This document shows, in pieces, positions 1 through 6,071 of a DNA stretch of 36,556 bases. Numbering within the stretch: the stretch's first letter is position 1; each line of letters opens with the position of its first letter. The stretch comes from a virus, in the IMG/VR virus record IMGVR_UViG_3300040751_002094, positions 1 through 36,556 of that record; one strand, 5' to 3'. Below the pieces are notes generated by a model that saw nothing but the letters and a program-made list of their open reading frames with translations, was not told where the DNA came from and did no database searches. Both the position numbers and the translations under genes were made by a program.

Positions 1-156
1 GACAGCCAGTGAGATCTGCAAACTATCACTTATTGACATACACCTCAATGCCTGCTATACTTATCGAAAACTTATTTTTTGACAATGAAGATGATGCAAC
101 TATCTTAATGGATGCAACTTTCTGCGTGAACTTGTGTGCTCGTATTTTGAGAGCTA
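1..156. repeat. Left copy of the 156-bp terminal overlap
   Basis: Bases 1-156 match 36401-36556 except at position 30 (T here, G at 36430). The repeat lies inside the amidase gene, and joining the two ends restores one uninterrupted reading frame. This fits assembly overlap of a circular or circularly permuted genome with a unit of about 36,400 bp. A physical direct terminal repeat is less likely because it would cut a gene. Confidence 0.95.
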
Positions 157-170
157 TTGAGAGGGCATAA
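1..170 (+). CDS. N-acetylmuramoyl-L-alanine amidase, C-terminal part (continues from 36556)
   Basis: This is the 3' end of the gene that begins at 35965. Reading through the overlap, the frame continues past the copied segment and ends at TAA 168-170, giving a 201-residue protein in the circular genome. This part carries the PAILIEN strand with the expected catalytic glutamate (E168 of the whole protein). In this copy, codon 156 reads TTA (Leu) instead of GTA (Val) at the other end. Confidence 0.9.
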   Translation, partial: QPVRSANYHLLTYTSMPAILIENLFFDNEDDATILMDATFCVNLCARILRAIERA

Positions 171-197
171 AAAAAATAGGGACATTTCTGCCCCTAT
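170..197 (-). terminator. Rho-independent terminator of the last leftward unit
   Basis: On the minus strand a 6-bp stem ATAGGG/CCCTAT with a 10-base loop is followed by a run of Ts at 170-176. It ends the small-gene cluster that starts at the 1492-1522 promoter. It directly abuts the stop codon of the rightward amidase gene, so the two converging transcription units meet here. On the plus strand no T-run follows the stem. Confidence 0.7.
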
Positions 198-231
198 CCC
201 CCAATAAACTAAAACACAATGAAAAACATCT

Positions 232-348
232 TTATTGATTCCCTAAAAAAGCGCGTCTGATCTTGCGCCTATTGTCTAGGGTCTTAATTAGTTTTTTATT
301 TTGGTCAAGCAGCTTCTTAGCCGCTTCAAGTTCTTTATTTTTTTTCAT
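232..348 (-). CDS. Small lysine-rich helical protein (38 aa)
   Basis: A 38-residue ORF starting MKKNKELEAAKKLL and ending RRAFLGNQ. Nearly every second residue is charged and the first half has a heptad-like leucine pattern, so it is probably a single helix or short coiled coil. Its ATG follows the upstream stop with one base between them (TAATATG), the same tight spacing used throughout this arm. It is the last gene before the terminator. Function unknown. Confidence 0.5.
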   Translation of the reverse strand: MKKNKELEAAKKLLDQNKKLIKTLDNRRKIRRAFLGNQ

Positions 349-349
349 A

Positions 350-706
350 TTACCAAAGATTCATAGTTAATTGATCGGTGATTTGATATGGGTACTTCTT
401 TTCATACTCTCTGAGAGTTGCAACAAATGGGTGATCTTTGCCAAGTAGATCCTCCTCATCCAGTATGAGAGCAGCCCAAGACTTGTATCTATTGAAGATC
501 GAGCGAAAACTTGCATCTATATATCTGGCCTCTCTCTCCTCACTTTCTCTCTCAAAAATTAGCTCACAGTTAAGCTGTGAAAATCCTCTATGTGCAAGCG
601 TGCGCTCTAAGCCGGGAAGATAACCCGAGCAGACAATTATCTGCTCTGGGTTTCGTGCTGTGGTACGGCTTTTATCCTTGTATCTAAATTGTATTTTGTG
701 GCTCAT
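350..706 (-). CDS. Hypothetical protein (118 aa)
   Basis: I do not recognise this protein. The preferred start is MSHKIQF at 706, which overlaps the end of the zinc-ribbon gene by 23 bp. Two in-frame ATGs at 736 and 733 would lengthen it by about ten residues and overlap more. The N-terminal half is basic (RYKDKSRTTARNP) and the middle is rich in Glu/Arg (ERESEEREARY). There is no signal peptide or membrane segment, so it is probably a cytoplasmic soluble protein. Confidence 0.65.
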   Translation of the reverse strand: MSHKIQFRYKDKSRTTARNPEQIIVCSGYLPGLERTLAHRGFSQLNCELIFERESEEREARYIDASFRSIFNRYKSWAALILDEEDLLGKDHPFVATLREYEKKYPYQITDQLTMNLW

Positions 707-818
707 CCTCTTCAAGTTCTGTGACTGTCTCATCATTGCACTGAGGGCAACAGCCTAAATTCTCAATAAAATCATTCTCTTCAGCTATATGCTGACAGTT
801 TAAGCAAATCATCTCCAT
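684..818 (-). CDS. Small zinc-ribbon protein (44 aa)
   Basis: A 44-residue ORF with two Cys pairs, CLNC near residue 5 and CPQC near residue 24, about 16 residues apart. This is the spacing of a minimal treble-clef or zinc-ribbon knuckle. The C-terminus is acidic (TELEEDEPQ). Its ATG overlaps the previous stop as TAATG at 818, which strongly supports translation. Small zinc ribbons in phages often bind nucleic acid or host polymerase, but nothing here shows which. The protein is real by context; its role is unknown. Confidence 0.65.
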   Translation of the reverse strand: MEMICLNCQHIAEENDFIENLGCCPQCNDETVTELEEDEPQNTI

Positions 819-1048
819 TAGTAGTCTTCTTTTGTAAGGTCAGGCAATTGGGTTGCAGGGGCGTTCAACACTGGCATGCTGTCTCTATAAACGTGCATGC
901 GTGACTCTAGTTGACCAATAGAGGTTTGAAGTTTTTGATTTTGGTCTTTGTAGAAATTGAGTGCTTGCATTGCATGGTCAAGCTTTGCTTGTAGGTCGCG
1001 CACTTTATTTGATAGGCGGTTGATCTCTTGAATTGTTTCTTTAGTCAT
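818..1048 (-). CDS. Coiled-coil protein (76 aa)
   Basis: Begins MTKETIQEINRLSNKV and continues as a near-perfect heptad array (LSNKVRDLQAKLDHAMQAL) to about residue 52, followed by a short Pro-rich tail ending TKEDY. It is expected to form a parallel coiled coil. An in-frame ATG upstream (1102) would place the start on the far side of the hairpin at 1077-1096, so the start at 1048 is preferred. No enzymatic motif. It could be an oligomerisation adaptor or a host-takeover peptide; neither is shown. Confidence 0.65.
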   Translation of the reverse strand: MTKETIQEINRLSNKVRDLQAKLDHAMQALNFYKDQNQKLQTSIGQLESRMHVYRDSMPVLNAPATQLPDLTKEDY

Positions 1049-1076
1049 GGTTGTAGTTTTTTGATGGTGGAAAATA

Positions 1077-1096
1077 GGCCAGTCCGAAGACTGACC
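1077..1096 (-). terminator. UUCG-capped hairpin, possible attenuator
   Basis: On the minus strand an 8-bp stem GGTCAGTC/GACTGGCC (one G-T pair) is closed by a TTCG tetraloop and followed by TATTTT. It lies between the 1120-1440 and 818-1048 genes. The U-tract is short, so it is more likely a partial terminator or an mRNA-stabilising hairpin than a full stop. Confidence 0.5.
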
Positions 1097-1119
1097 AGTC
1101 AATTAAGTACTCTTAGATC

Positions 1120-1440
1120 TTAGAACCAAAGTTCATCGTCAATCTCTTCGGCATTTTCGAGGTCTTCAAGTGCCTCGTATAACTCAGAGCAACAACGCTC
1201 ATCCCACTCTTGGACAGTCAAGTCAAACAAGTAAGCAGCCTCTTGGTCTGTATATTCTTTGCCGTTGATGCGGATGTAAGTCACAAAAGCATCGGGAGCA
1301 GTAGCGCACTCAGTTGGGCGTCCGAACTCATCGCGAGCAGCGTCTTGTCCCTTAGTGATCTGACCAACGATGGTCACTGTTGCCTCGTCAGCACCTACAA
1401 ACATATTAAAAACGGCTTCAACATTTACTGGATTATTCAT
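1120..1440 (-). CDS. Acidic hypothetical protein (106 aa), first gene of its unit
   Basis: The start chosen is MNNPVNVEAVF at 1440, about 45 bases downstream of the expected transcription start of the 1492-1522 promoter. An ATG at 1494 lies inside the promoter -7 box and cannot be used from that transcript. The protein is strongly acidic, ending in a run of Asp/Glu (LEDLENAEEIDDELWF), with a CC pair before it. Small acidic early phage proteins can be DNA mimics that inhibit host nucleases or polymerase. That is only a possibility here; no family was recognised. Confidence 0.7.
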   Translation of the reverse strand: MNNPVNVEAVFNMFVGADEATVTIVGQITKGQDAARDEFGRPTECATAPDAFVTYIRINGKEYTDQEAAYLFDLTVQEWDERCCSELYEALEDLENAEEIDDELWF

Positions 1441-1491
1441 TGCGTAAGAATTTAAAGTGTAAAAAAAATAGTTGTTTGTTATTGTGTTATA

Positions 1492-1522
1492 CAAATATAT
1501 GAATAGTTTTATACAAAAACAA
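1492..1522 (-). promoter_or_regulatory. Bacteroidota-type promoter for the 1440-232 unit
   Basis: On the minus strand, TTG (1522-1520), a spacer of exactly 20 bases, then TATATTTG (1499-1492), matching the Bacteroidota consensus TTG...TAnnTTTG. The block 1488-1530 matches 9991-10033 at 34 of 43 positions; both the -7 side (16 bases) and the -33 side (18 bases) are identical and only the spacer differs. Confidence 0.85.
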
Positions 1523-1555
1523 GAAAATAGAGTATTTTTTTAAAAAAAAACTTCA

Positions 1556-1590
1556 TAAAAATAAAAAACCCCCTAGAATCCTAGAGGGTT
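1556..1590 (-). terminator. Rho-independent terminator of the main leftward operon
   Basis: On the minus strand a 10-bp stem AACCCTCTAG/CTAGGGGGTT (one mismatch) with loop GATT is followed by TTTTTATTTTT. It lies just after the 1616-1960 gene and just before the next promoter, so it separates two leftward transcription units. Confidence 0.85.
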
Positions 1591-1615
1591 GTAGAAATAA
1601 GTATCACCAAAAAAA

Positions 1616-1960
1616 CTACTTCTTGGCCTTGACTGCATCAATGATAAAATCAACAGTGAGCACCGTTACAAGTACCCACTTGATGACTCGCTCTGCAATC
1701 GCTTCGGCTGTATCGTTTGGAAAGTCAAGTTTTGCCTTTACAGCTTCAATGATCTCCTGCTCTTGTTGTGCTGTGATCCCTGCCTCGACTTCCTTTTTTA
1801 TTTCTTTGACATTCGCTGCAACTTTGCCCAGTGATGTCACATGAGGGGCAAGACTCCAGACTTCAGTAAAAAACGAGAATTTCCCATCCTTTGCAATTTC
1901 TGCAATGGTATTCATCAAGCCCGCGCTCGCGAGAATTGCCTCTTTTAAGTTCTTTGCCAT
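1616..1960 (-). CDS. Small protein with C-terminal membrane segment, holin-like candidate (114 aa)
   Basis: Begins MAKNLKEAIL at 1960; a longer reading from 2026 would run through the terminator hairpin at 1980-2006 and is rejected. The body is helical with a charged middle (NVKEIKKEVEAG). Near residues 92-108 there is one hydrophobic stretch (VIKWVLVTVLTVDFII) before a short basic tail. It follows the glucosaminidase gene, so a holin or other lysis role is conceivable. However, a single C-terminal membrane helix does not match a standard holin class. Treat the function as a guess. Confidence 0.6.
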   Translation of the reverse strand: MAKNLKEAILASAGLMNTIAEIAKDGKFSFFTEVWSLAPHVTSLGKVAANVKEIKKEVEAGITAQQEQEIIEAVKAKLDFPNDTAEAIAERVIKWVLVTVLTVDFIIDAVKAKK

Positions 1961-1979
1961 TGTTGTTGAGTTGATTGAT

Positions 1980-2006
1980 AAAAAAAAAAGGGGACCGTAG
2001 TCCCCT
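1980..2006 (-). terminator. Terminator between glucosaminidase and downstream gene
   Basis: On the minus strand, stem AGGGGAC/GTCCCCT (7 bp, loop TACG) is followed by nine Ts. There is no convincing promoter between this hairpin and the next ATG at 1960, so that gene must be expressed by read-through. The hairpin would lower its expression relative to the operon. Confidence 0.8.
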
Positions 2007-2061
2007 CGCACCCTTCCTAAAATCATAAAATCCTATGGTATAAAAATACATAAATTTTATC

Positions 2062-2541
2062 TTAATTGCAAGCGTACTGGGTGTCATATTTATACAGCTT
2101 GTATCTTTTTACAATCTTTGTGATCTTTTTCCAGTATCCTGCCTCCCCATATCCCTCAAGAGTTTCGTAAAACTCCCAAGACTGGTGCATTGCATTGGGG
2201 TAGTAGTTAGCAATGAAAGCGGCATGATCCAACCAACTAAGCCCGACATTGTCATAAGCTCTCCAGCAGCCCGACTTTGAATAGTATCGCTCTCCTTCCC
2301 AATCATCTCCGCATCTGATGCCAAAGTGATTGCATGAGTTTTGCGCTATGTTCGACCGTCCTGCTCCGCTCTCATAGATGGCTTGAGCAAATTGGATCGA
2401 CACTGGGATGCCGTATGCTCGTTCTAGTTCTTGCGCCTTAAATAGATGCTCGTCAATATAAGCTTGATAGCTTGACGGAATGATAAAACTCTCTAATAAG
2501 AGAATACAGATGATACAGATGATTAAAATTGTTATTCTCAT
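2062..2541 (-). CDS. Membrane-anchored glucosaminidase (GH73-like endolysin, 159 aa)
   Basis: Cleaves the glycan backbone of peptidoglycan, by family. Residues 1-22 are a signal peptide or signal anchor (MRITILIICIICILLLESF). The body has the GH73 signature: GIPVSIQFAQAIYESGAGRS with the expected catalytic Glu57, then NHFGIRC, and later LSWLDHAAF and YWKKITKIV. At 159 residues it is a minimal catalytic domain without cell-wall binding modules. The N-terminal hydrophobic helix suggests export by the host Sec system (SAR-type endolysin) rather than dependence on a holin. Its ATG overlaps the ATPase stop by four bases (ATGA), so it is co-translated with a replication gene. Confidence 0.88.
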   Translation of the reverse strand: MRITILIICIICILLLESFIIPSSYQAYIDEHLFKAQELERAYGIPVSIQFAQAIYESGAGRSNIAQNSCNHFGIRCGDDWEGERYYSKSGCWRAYDNVGLSWLDHAAFIANYYPNAMHQSWEFYETLEGYGEAGYWKKITKIVKRYKLYKYDTQYACN

Positions 2542-4247
2542 TCTATTATATTTTTTATTGGGATCATAAGACCAGAACCTTGCACCCCTGCTGAATAGTA
2601 TTTATTTTTCTTGTATGCTTGCGCTCCCTCCAATCTACCCAAGACAGTTCTGTGACTTGAGGCCCATGCTGTCTTTTTTAATCGCTCGCTTATCCAGGAG
2701 GAAGTATTGAGCAAAAATAAGAATTGAGTGCCTGCTTTGTCATTGTCAACCATTAGCCCCAAACGTCTGAGCCTTTTATTGGCTTCCTTGAATGGGATCG
2801 CTCCATCCATATTGACACAACACTCAACTAGCTCACCCACTGTCAAAGTCCCAAAGAACTCACCATCAATCTTGACCTCCGCACTAAGTAAGTGCTGCAA
2901 GCATCTTTGTTCGTCACTCTCCCTCTGTCCAGTTGATTTGCTCATCTGGTCAGAGACTGCTGCCTCGGCTAAAATCTGAGCATCCTCAAAAGGGATCACT
3001 GCATCTTGAGATATATGCCAATAGCCTGCGAGCATGCCCCCAAGCTGATCGCCTAGCGCTCTGTTTTTGCTGTAATTTGCAACAGCGTTGGTGCAGATCT
3101 CAATTGACTTCAAAATATTAGGCATGTTCAATATCATTCTAGCCTGGAAGCGTTTTGCAAAATCGTCCGTGATCGTCTCAACTCGTTTCTTGTCAAGCTC
3201 TAAAAAAGCGGACTGGCTACTCATTCTCTTAAGCTCGAATAAAGTGATACGTCTAAAATCACTGCCATGCTCCATCTGTGGCACGATTGAGGCAAAAGCA
3301 AAGCAGCTTCGAATCATAAAGGACTTACTCTGACCAGTAGCAGAGCCCTTCAGGACTTCCGCACCTTGACTGGCTGATGCTGCTCTCATCAATCCCATGA
3401 CGTTCTGCATACGAGCATAAGCTTGCTCATTCTCTGCCTCTGCCTCGTCAAAAATCACATTCAAAGCATCGAGTCTCAGCTTTTGTCTAACTCCTGCCTC
3501 TGTTGAGTTACCTTGCACAGATATAGAGATGTTGTTTATCATCTTTCTAATGATATTGTCAAAGGTCCAGGACTTACCCGTACCAGTTCCCCCAGTTATC
3601 CATATATGAGGACGCCAAGGCAAGACTCCACAAAGCGGAGCGATAGCCAACCACCCTGCAAGCAGCTCCCCATCATGAGTCCCCTCCCAATTTATGGCGG
3701 TTAGTATGTCCACCATTTTGCTCGCTTCTTTTCCAGTCAATGGGTCAGAGACATCGATATCAAGGTTTTTGCCTAGCTCATAAATGTATTGCGTTTCTCT
3801 TTCACCTAGTCCAGACTCCTGCCCATCTATTATCAAAGTTGTGCCGGTATGGATCACAACCTTGTCCCCATCTAACCAAGCCCCACGGCCTCTAATCATA
3901 TCCTCCTGAAAGATGCCGCGATGATTGCAAAGTCTACACAACAGATCTGCTGCTTTTACATTGTCCCATCCTCCTTTATCTTTAGCAAAAGCATACTCCC
4001 AAAAATCCAAAGGCGCAAGCATAATGAGATTGAGCTTTGAAAATTGCGAGGAGGTTAGTCTGATAATCGTATTAGAGCCCTTCACGAAAAAATAAAAGGC
4101 TTGCACTCCTTTCTCATCCTTGTTGAATCCAAGCGGCTTGAAATACCCAGAGATATAGCCCGACGCATCGGGACGCAATGACACCTCAGTTGGCTGCCGC
4201 TGGTCTCCAGTTGGCTCATTGTGGCCTAAGTCATTAAGTGTTATCAT
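2538..4247 (-). CDS. DUF927-like P-loop ATPase, putative replicative helicase (569 aa)
   Basis: Residues 219-226 read GGTGTGKS (Walker A) and 263-270 read NVIFDEAE (Walker B, acidic pair D267/E268). Between them lies the STEAGVRQKLRLDAL segment seen in DUF927-type ATPases of plasmids and phages. The arrangement WRPHIWITGG...GKSWTFD followed by an Arg-rich segment (FRRITLFELKR) fits a hexameric AAA+/SF3-like motor. The N-terminal 180 residues resemble the accessory region of primase-helicases, but I see no clear primase motif. The likely role is unwinding during phage DNA replication. It overlaps the glucosaminidase gene by four bases and follows a 58-aa gene by three. Confidence 0.75.
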   Translation of the reverse strand: MITLNDLGHNEPTGDQRQPTEVSLRPDASGYISGYFKPLGFNKDEKGVQAFYFFVKGSNTIIRLTSSQFSKLNLIMLAPLDFWEYAFAKDKGGWDNVKAADLLCRLCNHRGIFQEDMIRGRGAWLDGDKVVIHTGTTLIIDGQESGLGERETQYIYELGKNLDIDVSDPLTGKEASKMVDILTAINWEGTHDGELLAGWLAIAPLCGVLPWRPHIWITGGTGTGKSWTFDNIIRKMINNISISVQGNSTEAGVRQKLRLDALNVIFDEAEAENEQAYARMQNVMGLMRAASASQGAEVLKGSATGQSKSFMIRSCFAFASIVPQMEHGSDFRRITLFELKRMSSQSAFLELDKKRVETITDDFAKRFQARMILNMPNILKSIEICTNAVANYSKNRALGDQLGGMLAGYWHISQDAVIPFEDAQILAEAAVSDQMSKSTGQRESDEQRCLQHLLSAEVKIDGEFFGTLTVGELVECCVNMDGAIPFKEANKRLRRLGLMVDNDKAGTQFLFLLNTSSWISERLKKTAWASSHRTVLGRLEGAQAYKKNKYYSAGVQGSGLMIPIKNIIE

Positions 4248-4250
4248 ATC

Positions 4251-4427
4251 TTATATTTTTTTAAAATGAGTATGCAGATACTTCTTAAATCTGTATACTA
4301 TGCCTTTTTCAAAATTTGTGGCATTATTTAAACACTCTGCCAAAAAGCAATCATCTTCAACCTCAGTTAAAATAAATCTAGGTTCTCCAGGTGAGTCGCA
4401 TTGTATTATTGTTCCTTTCTTCCACAT
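4251..4427 (-). CDS. Hypothetical protein (58 aa)
   Basis: A 58-residue ORF, MWKKGTIIQCDSP...HTHFKKI, spaced one base after the upstream stop (TGATATG) and three before the ATPase ATG. Its alternating hydrophobic pattern (TIIQC, RFILTEV, CFLAEC, IVYRF) suggests a small all-beta fold with a basic C-terminal strand. No motif or family recognised. Confidence 0.6.
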   Translation of the reverse strand: MWKKGTIIQCDSPGEPRFILTEVEDDCFLAECLNNATNFEKGIVYRFKKYLHTHFKKI

Positions 4428-4428
4428 A

Positions 4429-4770
4429 TCAAAAATTATATTTTAGTGATGCTCTACGGATTGATTCTGCTCTTGCCTCCTCTCTGCTCCCCATGTATTC
4501 AATTTTTCTGAGGCTCTTTGGCCTCGGTTTCATTTTCTTGCGGATCTCATCCTCATACTCCTCATCACTACACTTGGGCAAGTTGTCGTAATTCTCAAGG
4601 GCTGTGATAATGTCCTCTAAGTGTTGCAGCTCTTTATTGACATACTCAATGTAAGAGGCTTGCTTTTCCTTGGTGGGTAGCTTCTTAGCGTATTCTATCG
4701 CTTTGGTTTTGCGCTTCTCGTAGAGCTCGCGAGTCTGCTCTAGGGTTTTTTCAATTTGTTCTGGTGTCAT
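4429..4770 (-). CDS. Helical charged hypothetical protein (113 aa)
   Basis: Begins MTPEQIEKTLEQTREL and is almost entirely charged alpha-helix to about residue 60 (heptads through LQHLEDIITALENY). A Lys/Arg-rich stretch follows near residues 78-90 (RKKMKPRPKSLRKIEYM). The basic tail could bind nucleic acid. The gene is the first after the structured RNA at 4781-4877, so its expression is the most likely to be affected by that element. Function unknown. Confidence 0.65.
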   Translation of the reverse strand: MTPEQIEKTLEQTRELYEKRKTKAIEYAKKLPTKEKQASYIEYVNKELQHLEDIITALENYDNLPKCSDEEYEDEIRKKMKPRPKSLRKIEYMGSREEARAESIRRASLKYNF

Positions 4771-4780
4771 ATCTCTAAAT

Positions 4781-4877
4781 TAAAAAAGCCCGTTAAACTA
4801 TCAAGGAGGTCGGAGTCCTATCAAGCTAACGAGCTTATAATTTTATATTTTTTGGATGTAGTTTTGAAGCTCCGACC
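4781..4877 (-). other. Structured leader RNA with interleaved stems (candidate attenuator or pseudoknot)
   Basis: On the minus strand the order is GGTCGGAG (4877-4870), AGCTCGTTA (4835-4827), CTCCGACC (4815-4808), TAACGGGCT (4795-4787), then a T-run (4787-4782). Arm 1 pairs perfectly with arm 3 (8 bp) and arm 2 pairs with arm 4 (9 bp, one G-T). The second hairpin plus T-run has terminator form, and forming the first would compete with it or make a pseudoknot. It lies between the VRR-NUC gene and the 4429-4770 gene in an operon that otherwise has almost no gaps. No known riboswitch class was recognised. Confidence 0.5.
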
Positions 4878-4933
4878 CAACAAAACGACATATATCTGAC
4901 TTGCTTATGCTTGCAAGGTATGTAAAAGTTTTT

Positions 4934-5290
4934 TTATTTGCAAAAGTTTTCAAAGATTTTTTTGTACTCCTCTTCATTGTAGACTATCCCTGCAAGTCCT
5001 CCAGCTTGATGGACTTGCTCCACAAAATTGATCTGCTCAGGGCTTGCTCTGTCTTTTTCGGTCTTGAGCTCTACTGCTGTGAAGACTGCTATTTTTTTGC
5101 CAATCATCTCCTCTGTGATCTCTATTGTAGTCCATCCGATTAAGTCACTGCTGCCTTTGCCTAGTCCGTACTGAATCCACCTAGCTCCTTTTTGATACGC
5201 TCCAACATTATTGCGGAGCAGCCTGCCAGTCTTGACATGAGCCATCTTGATAGTTTTCTCAAGGTTTTTTGCATTGGTGTGTTTTTTCAT
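4934..5290 (-). CDS. VRR-NUC domain nuclease (118 aa)
   Basis: A minimal PD-(D/E)xK nuclease of the VRR-NUC family, which cuts branched or flap DNA. Key residues are D49 in KGSSDLIGW and E74/K76 in FTAVELKTEKD, then RASPEQINFVEQVHQAGGLAGIV, the typical helix and final strand. Length matches stand-alone phage VRR-NUC proteins. Such nucleases are often encoded with SF2 helicases, and one is found further upstream in this operon (7992-9536). A role in recombination or resolution of replication intermediates is likely. Confidence 0.88.
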   Translation of the reverse strand: MKKHTNAKNLEKTIKMAHVKTGRLLRNNVGAYQKGARWIQYGLGKGSSDLIGWTTIEITEEMIGKKIAVFTAVELKTEKDRASPEQINFVEQVHQAGGLAGIVYNEEEYKKIFENFCK

Positions 5291-5523
5291 TAGTTTTTAT
5301 TTTTGTCTAAAAAGCTAGTCCTCTCTAGCATTAAAAGATAGATATTATCCCCATTATAAAACTCAGCATCAGATAGCCCATAAAGAACACTTTTGTTGTA
5401 TATTTCTTTTAATTGAGATACTAAACATATTAAAACGTTGTCAAATTTATATTCTTCTAGGTTAATAGCGAGAGCTGCTGACATCCACAAATCAATCCGA
5501 TCATAAATAGATATATTTTTCAT
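5290..5523 (-). CDS. Hypothetical protein (77 aa)
   Basis: Begins MKNISIYDRIDLWMSAALAI and ends RTSFLDKNKN. It is a mostly helical small protein with no motif recognised. The start overlaps the preceding stop as TAATG at 5523 and its own stop overlaps the nuclease ATG the same way at 5290, so it is firmly embedded in the operon. Confidence 0.65.
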   Translation of the reverse strand: MKNISIYDRIDLWMSAALAINLEEYKFDNVLICLVSQLKEIYNKSVLYGLSDAEFYNGDNIYLLMLERTSFLDKNKN

Positions 5524-5684
5524 TAGTATCCTAGGTTTTTGAGGTCGTGTGCAAGTTTTACAATTTTGATGTAGTTTTTTATTTTGGTATTACATAGCTC
5601 ATTGATCTCCTGCTCTGTTTTCCCATTATTAGCATTTAGCCTCAGTTTTCGCTCTTTGTCTATTATTTTTATCGGTTCACTCAT
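5523..5684 (-). CDS. Hypothetical protein (53 aa)
   Basis: A 53-residue ORF, MSEPIKIIDKERKLRL...AHDLKNLGY. It overlaps the preceding gene by 8 bp and ends in a TAATG overlap with the next, filling an otherwise empty gap in the operon. Basic and probably helical. No family recognised. Confidence 0.6.
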   Translation of the reverse strand: MSEPIKIIDKERKLRLNANNGKTEQEINELCNTKIKNYIKIVKLAHDLKNLGY

Positions 5685-5874
5685 CTACTGTGATTTTGCT
5701 CCCACCATTCTCAAGATCCCACTCGATAGTGAAACAGCTAGGCAGTGGCTGCTCCTCTTGTGGAGGGGCAACCTTTGCCGACTGCTGCACTGGCTTGCGC
5801 TTGCGCTCTTTGCGATACGCTTGCAAGATCGTGACTGCTAAAAGTAGGATGTAGATGATGGGAAATGTTATCAT
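5677..5874 (-). CDS. Small single-pass membrane protein (65 aa)
   Basis: Residues 2-18 (ITFPIIYILLLAVTILQ) form one membrane helix. A very basic stretch follows (RKERKRKP), indicating N-out/C-in topology, then a soluble tail with a Pro/Gln linker and one Cys. The ATG overlaps the DUF3310 stop by four bases. It sits beside a large membrane protein gene and could be its partner. Nothing identifies its role. Confidence 0.65.
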   Translation of the reverse strand: MITFPIIYILLLAVTILQAYRKERKRKPVQQSAKVAPPQEEQPLPSCFTIEWDLENGGSKITVDE

Positions 5875-6071
5875 TTATATTCTTGTTCAATAATGTACTC
5901 AATGTATGTGATAGCCTTAAGCAAGTCCTCAAGACCGTTCTTTTCTCTATGCCTTGCAATGTACTTGATAGCGTTACCCTCTGCAAATGGGATCTTGTTC
6001 TTATGGATAAACTCTAATGGCTGAATAGGCATTTTTTGATAGTGATCTCCACCCTCTTGTTTAATGCTCAT
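5871..6071 (-). CDS. DUF3310 family protein (66 aa)
   Basis: Matches the DUF3310 pattern found in many phages: GGDHYQKMPIQPLEFI, then FAEGNAIKYIARHREKNGLEDL, then a final helix AITYIEYI. The family sits in nucleotide-metabolism or early regions of phages and is sometimes called nucleotide kinase-like, but its biochemical role is not settled. It overlaps the upstream membrane protein gene by 11 bp. Confidence 0.85.
   Translation of the reverse strand: MSIKQEGGDHYQKMPIQPLEFIHKNKIPFAEGNAIKYIARHREKNGLEDLLKAITYIEYIIEQEYK

Noticed and set aside
1-156. Physical direct terminal repeat (T7-like ends)
   Set aside because: The repeat lies in the middle of the amidase coding sequence and carries a mismatch; circular assembly overlap explains it more simply. 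Read-depth data could reverse this.
4808-4877. tRNA-like appearance: GGTCGGA ... TCCGACC termini about 70 bases apart
   Set aside because: The 7-bp ends could be an acceptor stem, but no D-arm, anticodon arm or TTC-type T-arm can be drawn on either strand. The interleaved-hairpin reading explains the sequence better.
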